From Acanthococcus lagerstroemiae (Eukaryota; Arthropoda; Insecta; Hemiptera; Eriococcidae), in NCBI GenBank assembly GCA_031841125.1, contig CM063110.1:54473946-54537945 (forward strand): a stretch of DNA of 64,000 nucleotides, written 5' to 3'. Positions within the stretch are counted from its first letter, which is position 1. Every line of letters begins with the position of its first letter. A program made the translations under genes and the position numbers. Positions 33,233-44,864 of this stretch are shown one piece after another. The notes under the pieces are model-generated. The model was not told the DNA's origin, did not search any database, and saw nothing but the letters and a program-made list of their open reading frames with translations.

Positions 33233-35203
33233 ACTGAGGAAGGAGTTTTCCATTGCTAATGTTTTCCTGAGAGGCTCGACATGGGATTCGGAGGTGGCAA
33301 CATTTATTAAAGTGTATCCTTTGCTTCAATTAGAAATGTACCAAGTGACATCTCTGTATAACAAAATACAGGCTACAGTTGACTAGCATCCGGATTATGG
33401 TGAAAATTCTGAATATTATGTACGCGTTTTACTCTGGCTCTCACTCTCAAGCTGGCTCCACAAGAAAACACTATACAGCCATTGAGACAGACAGCACTTG
33501 CACGAATACGCTCCTAAGATTATAGCCGCCGAGTATCGTCGATTTTCGTAATCGTAAACCTAGTTAAAATATTTTTCAACACAAGCAGCGTAACTCCATA
33601 ACCGGAATTATAACCGCAATTTAGAGTGCGTTTTAGTACTTTTTCGAAAAATGTGTCTCGATCGATGTCGTATATGTGGAGCGCAAAGGCACACGGGCGA
33701 TCGCCTTACCCCGATCGCGCTCACTGTACATCTCTGGATATCGTAACGACCATTCGAACTCTCGTATAATCGGAAGTAAAATTTTTATCGAAGCGCGTTT
33801 AGGTACCTTATTATTAAAATTTATTCCAGCGTGCGAAATATAATTACACTGAGAGCCGACGAATACAGTTACACATTTTTAATTTTTTTTTTTTTTTTGC
33901 CGCACACCGTTTACAATTCGCCGCCCTCGTTCGAATATCCGGCAGATGCTCAACCTAAATGCAGATTGAATTTTTAATAATTAAAACTTTTTCGACTATA
34001 TAATAATTTATTTTATATTTATTTTTTAATAAGACAGCGCTCGGAAAAACTTTCCCGTTAAAAGTTTTCTCACTCGTTTCCAAGTTTATTAGGTGCGATT
34101 TTTAAACTTCAAATCGCGTATATATACCGCGTCTCCCCTCGCCGCCTTTAATTCGTTTTACGTTTCAAGTCAACTCCTTGGGCCGTGTTCCCCTCGTGAT
34201 TTCTGCGCCCACCCTATCGAGATTGTATATCCCGATTGGCGAAAACGTCGCAATTGCCCAATTTCGAAGACGAAATCGCAGCTAGATCTCGTCGATATTT
34301 ACGTCGGGGGAGTTTTGAATTTCTACACCCTGAATTAAATTACATTCGCCTTGCCGTGTATTTGTGTGCACGCGTTCACGGAGTCGCCGCCCGGCGTGGC
34401 AACCTTTTCGGCAGAAATTTAGCAGTGAGTAATTTATGGAGTCGGCGAATCGGTACCGCCGGGATTTCCATAGCTATTAAACGCATCCATCTTGGACGTT
34501 TGTAAAGACACCCCGCACTGTACCTTCTCTCCGGGGCTCTCACTCTCGCACTCAAGCTTCGCAGACGTGTACTCACTTATACTATATTGTTTTTGATGCG
34601 AGGCCCCGCTGATTTACGACGAGTGTTTCTGTTTCTCTGTGTGTGCACCCGCGTCTCTCCACATCTCCGCATCGCTGGAACGTTCCATTTTTTTGGCGGA
34701 GTGTCGAGCGGCCGCGCGCCGCCCGCGTGCGATTTTGAATCAAGTCCGCCGAACGCGAACGAACGTGGCGGCCTCGCCTCCGCGATGCCGCAACCTTCGC
34801 AGCGTTCGTGTTCGGTGCGGTTGCATCGTAATCGATAGCTACGCGGGTAATGAGCACGAAGAAAGCCCCGTTGACAGCCATGTCATCGCCGCCGTGTATT
34901 CGGACAATTTAATTTCCTGAAGTTCAGTCGAGTGGTTCGTATATTGTACCGTGGAGAGTGCCACCTCCGATATGGGTGTGAATTCTCATAGTCTACTGGG
35001 GAGGGGGGGGATAAGTACAGGGCGAGTCGGAAAGGTGTGCTAACTTGTTTGGCAGTTGTCACGAGAACCGCTTTACTATCTCGAAACGATGCATTTCAGT
35101 AGTGTATATAATGTATATGAAATGAAGAGCAATATTCCAAAACGGCCTACGTCCATTTTTTTCGAAGCTCATTTTATAGCGTCATTTGGTGAAGACATAT
35201 ACA
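33233..35203. other. No gene; CpG-rich single-copy-like block
   Basis: About 33480-34910 is the longest CpG-rich, repeat-free stretch in the window, with many ORFs of 60-99 codons in several frames as expected from raised GC. None shows a domain. The block could be host promoter, exon or conserved noncoding DNA. At 34985-35200 AT-rich repetitive text resumes (ACAGGGCGAGTCGGAAAG). Confidence 0.35.
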
Positions 35204-35389
35204 GGGTGTTCCACGAAAATTACCCCCTCCCTCCATTTTTTCCCCGAACCGATTGGCGGATCTTTGCCGGACCAAGTGCCATCTTCCTGCGGCAAGGTCT
35301 AGTTTCTCTAGGGCTTGGAAAATTTTCTCCCTCATTTATGGGGGGGGGGCTGTAACGTGCCACCAACTTCGGAATCTTAAATGAAAAGG

Positions 35390-36290
35390 TATGCCTTTAT
35401 GCACATCGCTGGAAAGAGTATATCCTGCAAAATACGAATCCGTGAAAAAAAATTCAAAATTCATCAATTTTGGGGGCAAGGGGCCTAAAGATGACCAAAA
35501 TCCGTCAAAAATCAAAGTGTCATAACCGCTAGCAAACAAACGATTGAAAGAGAGGTTTTCGAGGTCACGGATTCCGAGTACACGATTTAACCCGGTTTAG
35601 GGCTTCAAAATCCAAATTTTCAACCTAAAATTGGTTCCTATTCACAAATTTTTGACTTTTTGAATGCAGATTATTAAAGTGGCCTCACGCACATCGTTGA
35701 ATAGGGAACTTCCTCCAGAATATGAATCCATGAAAAAAATGTCAAAATTCATCAAATTTGGGGGTAAGGGGCCTAGAGATGACCGAAATCCGTCCAAAAT
35801 TGAAGTATCATGACCTAGCAAACAGACTATCGAAAAAGGGGTTTTCGAGGTCGCTGATTCTTAATATCACACTTTCCTCCCAATTCAATCCGTTTTAGGG
35901 CCCTAAAATTCAATTTTAGACTCAAAAGTGATTCTAATTTACAAAGTTTTGAGTTTCTGAACACAAGTTATCATAGTGGCTTCATGTATATCGTTGGATA
36001 GTGCAGTTCCTCCAGAATACGAATTCGTGAAGAAAAATGGCAAATTCATCAATTTTAAGAGACAAGGTCTAACCCTAGCCAACACCTATCCAAAATCAGA
36101 TACCTAAAAGTACTGGCATTTGAATTTCTCATTGCAGATTATCCAGATGGCTTTATGCACGTCATTGGAAAGCGAACGTCCCCGAAAAACGAATCTGTGC
36201 GAAAATGTTTGGGTTCATCACGTGATTTCCTACATCCAGCGCATCCTAGGGCCCTGAAATCCGAAATTTGAATGAGAAAGGTGGTGTCAA
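35390..36290. repeat. Degenerate ~295-bp tandem repeat
   Basis: Unit starts are recognisable at about 35395 (TTTATGCACATCGCTGG), 35684 (CTCACGCACATCGTTGA), 35981 (TTCATGTATATCGTTGGA) and 36152 (TTTATGCACGTCATTGGA, a shortened unit). Each is followed by CCAGAATACGAATC-like and TCAAAATTCATCAATTTTG-like words. The first units are inverted again at 37782-38190. Confidence 0.75.
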
Positions 36291-38190
36291 ATACAAATGT
36301 TTGACATTTTGGGACTTACAAGACATACAGGGTTCTTCAGTTTTCATTGCAACATAGGAAAACCCGGCATGTTGCGTGGTAATATGAATAAGCGGGCACA
36401 CGATGACCGTCTATTCAGATTTAAACGCAACATTACTGTGCTCTGTGGTGCCGTGACGGACAACAGAAAATGCAAAGATTCGGGGGGGGGGGAATTTAGA
36501 TGGTTTTTGAAGAATTTTATCGAAACTCATCGTCAGGAAAAATGTTCGATAATCTCCGGAAAATTTCTTCGGAAACTTCGCGGAAAATCTCTGATGATTT
36601 TTAAGAAATTTCATCGGTATTGCTGGAAAAAAATTCCAATAATTTCCAAAGAATTTCTTCGGAAACGTCGGGGAAAATCTCTGGTAAATTTTACGGAATT
36701 TCATCGGAACTCAGGAAAAATCTCCGATAAATTTTAAGGAATTTCATCGGAAATGGTAGGAAAATCTCCTATGATTTAAAAAAAAATTCATCGGAACTCG
36801 GGAAAAATCTCCGATCATTTTGAAGAATTTTATCGGAACTCGGGAAAGTCTCCGAATAATTGTGAAGAATTTTTTTGGAAACGGGAAAAATCTCGGATAT
36901 GATTATTAAGGAATTTCATCTTAAATTTATAGAAAAAATTCCGATAATGTCCATATAATCTCATCAGAAATCTTTAGAAAAATTTCCAATGATTTTCAAA
37001 AAGCTTCATCAAAATACTTCAAGAAAATTTTCGATAATTTTTCTTTTTCGGAACTTGGGAAAAATCTCCGATAGTTTTAAAGGAATTCCAACGAAAATTT
37101 TTGGGTAAAATTCCGATAATGTCCGCGAAGAATCTCATCGGAAACCTTTTGAATAAATTTCCTATAATTTCCAAAAAATTTCATCAAAATTCTTCGAGGA
37201 AGTTTTTCCGATAATGTTTGAAGCTTGTTATAGGAAATATTCGGGGGAGCACTCCAACAGTTTAATAATTCAAAAATTATCGGAAAATATTCTCGAAGAG
37301 TTTAATGAAATTTTTTTGGAAATCATTGAACATTTTTCCTGAAGATTCCCGATGAAATTCTTCGGAAATTATCGGAATTACTTTCCAACAATTTCCGATA
37401 AAATTCCTTAAAATTTATCGGAGATTTTTCCCGAGTTCCCATAAAATTCCTTAAAATTTATCGGAGATTCTTCCCGAGTTCCTATGAAATTCTTTAAAAA
37501 TTGTGAGAGATTTTTCCCGAGTCTTTCCCAGAAATACTTCAAAAATTATCGAAAAATTTTCTTGAAGAATTTTGATGAAATTTCATGGAAATCATTGGAA
37601 ATTTTTTTTAAAGATTTCTGATGCGATTCTTCGGACGTTATCGGAACAATTCCCGAAGAAATTCCTTAAAAACCATCCAATATTTTCCCCGGCGTTTCCA
37701 AAAAAAATTCTTTGGAAATTCTTGGAATTTTTTCCCAACAAAATTCCGGTGAAATTCCTTGAAAATCAGCGGAGATTTTTCTGTGTGACATTCGGAATCA
37801 GTGACCTCGAAAACCCCCTTTTCGATAGTCTGTTTGCTAGGTCATGATACTTCAATTTTGTACGGATTTTGGTTATCTCTAGGCCCCTTACCCCCAAATT
37901 TGATGAATTTTGATTTTTTTTTTTCATGGATTCATACTCTGGAGGAAGTTCCTTATTCAACGAGGTGCGTGGAGCCACTTTAATAATCTGTATTCCGAAA
38001 GTCAAAAATTTGTGAATATGGAACCAATCTTTGATTGAAAATTTGGATTTTAAAGTCCTAAACCGGGTTAAATCGTGTATTCGGAATCCGTGACCTCGAA
38101 AACCCCTCTTTCAATCGTTTGTTTGCTAGGTTATGACACTTTGATTTTTGATGGATTTTGGTCATCTTTAGGCCCCTTGCCCCCCAAAAC
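35468..38190. mobile_element. Large two-layer palindrome (fold-back element)
   Basis: The outer arms 35468-35872 and 37782-38190 are inverted copies of about 405 bp, easily followed in GGGGCAAGGGGCCTAAAGAT, TTTCGAGGTCACGGATTCCG and CCGGGTTTAGG-type words. The inner arms consist of degenerate ~50-bp units (AATTTCATCGGAACTCGGGA, AAAATCTCCGATAATTTT). They run forward at 36519-37245 and inverted at 37255-37780. The left side holds 400 extra bp (35873-36290) not mirrored on the right. No transposase; ORFs here are repeat readings. Comparable to fold-back/Galileo-type elements in form only. Confidence 0.75.
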
Positions 38191-38463
38191 AGATCCTGCT
38201 TTTCTTGTCTTTTGTCTTCATGTCTTATCAGCTGTTATTCTTCTTTCGGGTAGAAGGGGGCGGTAATATAATTTTTTCCCCTGAAATGGGAAGAAGGGGG
38301 AACACGGCACTGTCGTGCTTAATTCACTCCGACCCGGCTTCTTGAAAAAGTTTATAAATGAGTCACTGATCCACTTTTGGTACTTTATTTTACTAGTCAG
38401 GTAACAGGGAAAAAAGCTCAGCAAAAATGTTGCAAAGCTAAATTTTGTTCAAATGGTCAGTGG

Positions 38464-38881
38464 GAGTATACTCAGAAGTGGGTGAAACGTGTGAGTTTGT
38501 TCAGAGTTTACTCAGTTTAGTAATGAGTTGAGTTCAGTTGTAAACCTTTTCTTTTGTACCTCATTTGTAACATATAAACTCACTTGCGACTTATCTACTC
38601 ATTTGTAATTCACCTAAAACACAACAGTACGCCAAACGTTTTGAATGCAGAGTACCAGAAGTTCAAACCCAGATAGAAAATGTATTTATGAATTAGCTAC
38701 TAACTTGATAAGTTGATAAAGTTACTCATCAACAGCTCATCAGCTCATTTGGCAGCTCATTTAAGTGATTGATGAGCTGCAATCGCACAGAGGAGTTGGC
38801 TGTGAGTTGATCACAGACGCTTACGTGTGCAAAAGAATTAACTCACTTCAAAGTGAGTTTTGCCCACTTCTGGGCATACTG
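38464..38881. mobile_element. MITE-like element, AGTATRCYCAGAAGTGGG ends
   Basis: The left end is GAGTATACTCAGAAGTGGG; the right end, inward, is CAGTATGCCCAGAAGTGGG. Both continue with A/G and AAAC. The interior repeats CTCATTTGT and AGCTCAT words. Flanking 8-mers do not match, so the TSD is lost or the borders are slightly off. Confidence 0.65.
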
Positions 38882-38889
38882 ACGGGCGT

Positions 38890-41800
38890 CTTGAAAGTTT
38901 CGAGGAATCCCTCTGGAGCTTTTCTCTTTCTCCTGATGAATTTTTGATTATGTGGCAAACTGACTACGAATGTTATTCAAATGTAATGGGGGCTAGGTGG
39001 GTCCCGCATAAATGGCCTAGCGGCTACCGAAAACAAAGAGTAGGTTCTGTTTTGAAAATTTACACCCATGATCACGCCGAGAAACGATGGAGGTGAGACC
39101 TCGATGCATTTTTGGACCCTGAATCGAAACAAGACGAACGGCTGATCGGAGCGATGATCAACAAAAACTGATAATATACATTCAACTGTGAGGGAAGCCA
39201 GCAAAATTTCTTTAATTCTTAGGAGAATCTTTATTAAGAAAATTATATTTCGTACTGTTATGGTTGATGTCGGCTCTTCTGTAGTTTAAGAGAGATGATT
39301 CCAAAAATTAAAAAACTCGAAGCGAATAATCTCTACCATAATTTAAAATAAAATAAAAAAAAAACGCGATGAAAACTAGTTGATTAAGTGAGCATCCAGA
39401 TTATCACGCATTCAAAATAAAATTATTCATCTTCGAGAACCTCCATCTATTTCCAAAAATCTGATTATGGTCCGTTATTAAACTTATCTTTCGACAAATT
39501 TTTCTTCGATTACATTTACAATGTACTTGAAGTCTTTTCCACCAGCAAGGCCTCAGTGGACTGAAAAAATAATTCTGCCCACAGGCGACCAAATGCTATA
39601 ATCAATATCGAATCAGACTAGCATTGCAGGATAAAGTTCGATATCTCAGTCCAGCGTAGGAGATTAGGATGTAGAGGGTCAAACAACTTTCCCTGTTGTT
39701 GCCGCCATATTTCCTGCCCGCGAAGACGACGGCAGTTTATTGTTAGTAAGAAATATAAAAAAGTTCTTACAATCTAGTGGGAAAGAAAAAAGAGCGATGT
39801 GAAAATGAAAAAATATAGGGTTACTCTCTGCTCACTTAACATTCCAAAATTTACATTTTTTATTCGAAAAACGAATTATTTGTCCCCTGACTTTCTTAAA
39901 ACTTCTTCTCGGCCGTGTTCTTCCTATTTTGAAAACATCAATATTAATCCAATACTCGTAGCATCGAGCTTTGAAGAGGGAATAATGGTAATATTAAAAG
40001 AGAAGGAAAAAATTCAGTTCCAGGAATATGTATGTACAAAGAAGAGGCAGAACAAAATCATTTCAGATGAACAAAAATTATGCTTTTAATTTAAATGCGC
40101 GAACGTTTTCATGAAATGACAATCTAACAGGACACTTAGTTCGGATTCAGACATCATCATCCCTTATTTTTATTTCCGCAATTTAAAAATTCATTTACCT
40201 CTCTCGCTGAAAGACACCGAGATTTTTTTCAAGCTTTCGTTTTGTCGAGGCAAGAGATAATTAGTATAACATACGTGAAAATAAAAATTTAATCCCACAA
40301 CTCGGAGGAAATATTCAGCACAATACATATATGGTGCAGATAAATTAACATGAATATGAATACTTGTACAGGTGGTAGTTCGCTCACACTAATAAGGTTT
40401 TAGCACATCATCTGTTAACTTTATTAATTTCAATTTTCGTAAACGTAACGTACAAGCATTCTCTATGTAAAGGCTGAAGAGCCAGTGGTTGCTAAATTTG
40501 CTTAGGTTGTTTTTTCTGCCCGTGGTGGAAGGAAGGGGGTAGATTTATGTAAAAAGGTGTCAGAGATTCGGAGTGGGTGGCTGACTACATAGCTAGCAAA
40601 TTAACTATCCTAGATCCTAGTTGGGTTAAATTCATTTTCGAGGTCATTAACTCTACACGGTAAAGCTGGCCCCTTGAGGTTTTTGAATTATACGGGGGGG
40701 GGGGGCACTGTTTTTTCAAGGGAAATGACTAAAGCTAAGATGACTTCGAAAATGAGTCCAGTGGTCCAGAACATTCCTGTTTTTAATACACTGTTCATTA
40801 AGATTTACATTACTGAACAGTGATCCTTTGCACAGTGTGAAACTCAAGGAAATAACCTCAAAAATAAACCAAGTGATCAGGGAAAAAAAATTATTTTAAA
40901 CAAATTATGTGCTCACTTTTCTATTAGTTGATATTTGCTCTCTGTAGAGTTGAAGAGCTCGAAAGGACGGAGATGGAAACAAAGGGACCACAAAAATGGA
41001 TTCAGGGACCCAAAAAAGCGTGCCTCGGACGTATATTAGGGGTTAGAATTGGTGCTGGGTTACATGAGCCCTTTTACAGAGTCTTGTGGAGCTGAATAAG
41101 AAGTGGTTTGAAGAAAAAATCTGCTTCCACAATGGATTTAAGACTGCTCCATTTGCAGATGAAAGAAGTTTATAACTCCATAGCAATGAGCAAAAAACCA
41201 GAATTCGCAGTCTCTGTGTTTCCCCATTTAAGTTTGAACCCCTTTTTCAGCAGGTATTTCCCCCTTTTTCATTAAATTTTTCTCAAACTTTATGTTTCTG
41301 ATTTTATTGACCGTGATCTGGGAATTGAAAGAAAAATCGAACATTGGTTAAAAGTTGAGTCAGATTGGCTTATTCGAAACTTACTATTTGGAGTTTTCCA
41401 GTCGTTTAGATTTCGACGAGATGAATTATCAAAATTATGAAACGAAAGAGAAACATTTTGGTTTCTTTGAGAGAAAAGAGCAAAATTCACTTAGATGAGA
41501 TAAACTCGGTTTCTTTCTATGAGAAGGAAGGAGAAGAAGAATATCTTTCCTTCCATTTTCTGAATGATGAGAATTTATGTCTTTATTCTGGGGACGAGAA
41601 AATTAATTGTTTCATTTTGGAAAAAGAAAATGACCGTCATTGAAGAAGGAATCAGTGTTGCCAGTTTATGCGATATTTTTTGTAATATAGGCAGCTTGAA
41701 ATGATGCACGATGGCGAAAAAATTCATTTTCAAACCCGAAATTGAAACAGGAGGAAAGGCTGATCACAGCGATCAAGACTGGATTCCAGAAAAGCTGGAC

Positions 41801-42053
41801 AAAATGTTATAGCGATAGAATACAAAAGTTAAGAATTTATTGATATGATACGTGCCTCAACAAAATGGGTACTGTTTAAAAAAGTTGAGTAGGTATAAGT
41901 TCACGAATAAATTCTTATTTTTCCAGCTTATTCTAATTTTTTCCCTAAGGCGTGTAAGAGTACTTTTAGAACAGCTCTTTTATTTCGTTTGAAGAATTTC
42001 CACGAACACTTGATCTGCGGGATTATTTGGACATTATGTTAGAGAAGTATTTG
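38890..42053. other. No recognisable gene or element
   Basis: Mostly AT-rich. A G run lies at about 40694-40705. Two adjoining open stretches (41275-41430 and 41437-41643) encode charged peptides without a recognised domain. They could be a fragment of something real, but there is no supporting signal such as splice sites or homology. Confidence 0.3.
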
Positions 42054-42058
42054 GTCGT

Positions 42059-42250
42059 TGATTGTCGTAGAATTGTCACAATCAATAAACTTAATTAAAT
42101 TGTGTTAAAAAATATATAATGAATATGAAAACGGAAAACGAACTCTGAATACTACACATACATATAATACTTCTTATCAAAACACAAACGTGTTTCTAAT
42201 CAATGAATAAAGGCGACTTCTACACAAGTATAGTAAGTAAACTGTTTACA
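42059..42250 (-). repeat. BEL 3' LTR
   Basis: 192 bp. On the coding strand it starts TGTAAACAGTTTAC and ends GACAATCA. It matches the 5' LTR except for one clear substitution (T/C at about 42073), a TATA length difference and one small indel region near 42165. Outer edge is fixed by the GTCGT TSD. Confidence 0.95.
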
Positions 42251-42272
42251 CTCCCCCCCCCCCGTCCCCCAA
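42251..42272 (-). other. Polypurine tract of the BEL element
   Basis: On the coding strand a run of G interrupted only by single A/C positions lies directly 5' of the 3' LTR. This is the expected primer site for plus-strand DNA synthesis by the element's RT/RNase H. Confidence 0.8.
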
Positions 42273-42338
42273 ATTAGAATAATTTTAAGGATAATAAAAT
42301 TCTATAAATTAAATTACATTATATACATCGAGATCATG

Positions 42339-43256
42339 TTAAGAAACATTAATGGGGAGTGAAATAATTTTATGAATCGAACGCGTAAGTAATTTCCCTT
42401 TACAAAGGACTTCGATTGAACGTACGGCTCCATCACTACCTGGAAAGATGCGAATGATGCGACCAAGTGGCCAATCGAGGACGGATGTATTAAGGTCACG
42501 TATAATAACGATATCTCCGATGTTGACATTTGGGTCTCGCGACTGCCATTTGGTACGGAGTTGAAGTTGGTGTAAATAATCTCGTTTCCACAAGGTCCAG
42601 AATGAATCGATGATTTGGCGTAATGTACCATAGCGACGATGTAGCGTCTCTGTAAACGTCTCCGCTGCAGGAGTGTCGAAGAAGGAACCACCAATCAGGA
42701 AGTGGCCGGGCGTTAAATAATTGGACTCGGTCGTTGAATCACGGCACAATGGACGGGAATTGAGTATAGCTTCAATCTTAATGATGATTGTACTCAGCTG
42801 TTCGAGTGTTAAAACCTGCTGACCAATTGCTTTCAGCAGTAACAATTTACCGGATTTGATCGCTGCTTCCCACAGGCCGCCGACATGAGGACTGCGTGCA
42901 GGAATGAATTTCCACAAAAAGTTTTTGGTCGTCGCATAATTGACTAGTTGGTCTCGAGCAATGATATTTGCAAATCCAACAAAGTTGGTAGCGTTGTCGG
43001 AGTGCATGATTCGAGGAACGCCACGCCGAGCAATAAAACGATCAAAGGCTAGGAGAAATGCCTCTGTAGTGAGTTCACTCACCACTTCGACATGGGCAGC
43101 CTTTGTAGCAAAACACACGAAGAATGCCAAGTATGCTTTATTGATCTTCGCAGATCGATGATTCGTGCATTTGATGGGTAGGGGGCCAGCATAATCGACG
43201 CCGGTATATGAAAATGGACGAGATACCTGGACACGTGCTGGTGGTAGGTCAGCCAT
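42339..43256 (-). pseudogene. BEL pol, integrase core and DUF5641-like tail
   Basis: 305 codons after the second stop. It opens with MADLPPARV and the first catalytic aspartate in TGVDYAGPL (residue 21). The second is in HSDNATNFVG (residue 87), and the glutamate is in HVGGLWEAAIKS (residue 130), so the integrase D-D-E triad is intact. The family's LTPGHFLIG motif and a C-terminal WTLWKRDYL/GDIVIIRD segment (DUF5641-type) follow. It would integrate cDNA into host chromatin. It is cut from the upstream part of pol by the in-frame TAA at 43260-43262; the ATG here is probably not a natural start. The natural end near 42339 lies about 90 bp before the 3' LTR. Confidence 0.95.
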
Positions 43257-43259
43257 AAC

Positions 43260-44852
43260 TTAACGACGCACTTGGGCACCAAGACGAGTGCAAAAAACGC
43301 AATGACGAACAATCAATTTCACCAATTTCTTAACACCGCCAGTAATCCACCACTTGCTTCGCACAAAATTCAACAGTAGTGAAGGATTTGCATGATAAAA
43401 TCGAAGATGCAAATCCCGAACAATGAGTGGAGCAATTGCACTCTTTCTTGGAAGTACCCTTGGGTGCTTCTGATCAAATGATAGTGTCGAATGTTCTAAT
43501 CTGCCGCCAACTTGAATTGTCTGATCTGTGTGAAGAAAAACATTCAACGCTTTGAGGTTGCTTCGAGCTGGGAATTTCTCATTTTGCTGTAACGCCTGAT
43601 ACTCCTTCGAGAAGTAGGATTCTTGCGTGCGAAGAGTAGCTCGGTCAATTTCATTGGTAGTTAAGACGGACGATGAATGACGTACCTTGTTATGTGTTCT
43701 TTCCAAAAACCGCAAATGATATGCAGTAACTCGAACTAACCGATGAAACGATGAGAAGCGACTGAAGTACGATGTGTTACAGAGGACAACTGCTGCAGTT
43801 GCAAAGTTCTTACGGAGTTCAGGAATCTGTGTGGTTGATGGTATTTCGCAAGTTAAAAACTCATTGAAGTTCTCAATCAGCCATTCAGGACCACAGCTCC
43901 AAAAGGGTAGAATACGTAGAAACTTTTCAGTTGGTACGCCTCGCGTACATAAATCGGCTGGGTTTTGATCCCCGCTAACGTGGTACCATTGAGACGATGG
44001 TATGATAGAATTGATGAACTGGGACCGGTTTCGGATGAATACTTGGTATTTTTCCGCTGGGCCGCAAATCCATGTTAATGCGATGGTCGAGTCGCAAAAA
44101 CAGAAGACATTTGCTAGTTGTATGTCCAAGATCTTTCGAACTCTGCATGCTAACTGAGTGAGAAGCACGGCACCACAAAGCTCCAATCGAGGAATCGTCA
44201 AGGTTTTAATTGGCGCAACCTTGGTTTTCGAGCAGACAAGCATTGAGACAATTTTTCCATCTTGTTTTAGGCGTAGATAGAGAACCGCAGAATAGGCATT
44301 TTCACTTGCGTTGGAAAAACCTATGAGTTGACGTTCGTACTGTAGGTAATTGTCATGATACGCCCGTTGCAGTTCAAATGATTGCAAGAGGTAAAGAGAT
44401 CGTACGTAGTGTTCAACCTGTTCTTGAATACTGGGAGGAATAGCTTCATCCCAATTTATCTCGGCTCGCCAGATACTTTGAATCAGTATTTTTCCCGTAA
44501 TTGTAACTGGTGTAAGGATTCCAAGAGGATCAAACACTCTGGAGACTAACGATGACAATGTACTTCTTTTTGTAAATTTCGTGTAGGTTTGTAAATCAAA
44601 ATTGATTTTCACACCTATAGTATCGCGTTCTTGGATCCATTTCAAACCAAGGATTGAAATAGTTTCTTTGCTGTTGAACTCTACGGATTTCAACGCTTCA
44701 ACAAGCTGACTGTCAATCTGTGACAACAGTTGTTTCAAATTTGACGAGTATTTTACAAGTGGAAAATGTGCTTTTGACAGTAGACAATGAACGTCCTTCT
44801 GTTTTTGTAGTGTGTCGTCTACGCTGTAACCTCCGGAGAGCCTATCGTCCAT
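43260..44852 (-). pseudogene. BEL pol, RT catalytic site, RNase H and integrase zinc domain
   Basis: 530 codons beginning within the RT catalytic box FYMDDRLSG (the YMDD codons are 44855-44844). It continues through the Pao-type peptidase A17/RNase H region with RLELCGAVLL and FCDSTIALTWI, and ends in the integrase zinc-binding domain (H...H at DLHLRFYH, C-x2-C at HCVFC). Upstream it is separated from the rest of RT only by a TGA codon in the same frame (44865-44867), at a position where related elements usually have arginine; CGA to TGA would be one transition. Downstream a TAA (43260-43262) splits it from the integrase core, again one C-to-T step from CAA. Confidence 0.95.
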
Positions 44853-44864
44853 GTAGAATTCGGA

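Noticed and set aside
34587..34920. Overlapping 83-99-codon ORFs on both strands
   Set aside because: Three frames are open over the same GC-rich DNA, which argues for composition and not coding.
36297..36737. 146-codon plus-strand ORF and similar ORFs at 37572-37847
   Set aside because: They translate the ~50-bp degenerate repeats of the large palindrome; no domain and mirrored on the other strand.
41437..41643. 68-codon acidic ORF
   Set aside because: No recognised domain, no adjoining exons or signals; kept only as a remark in the blank-region entry.
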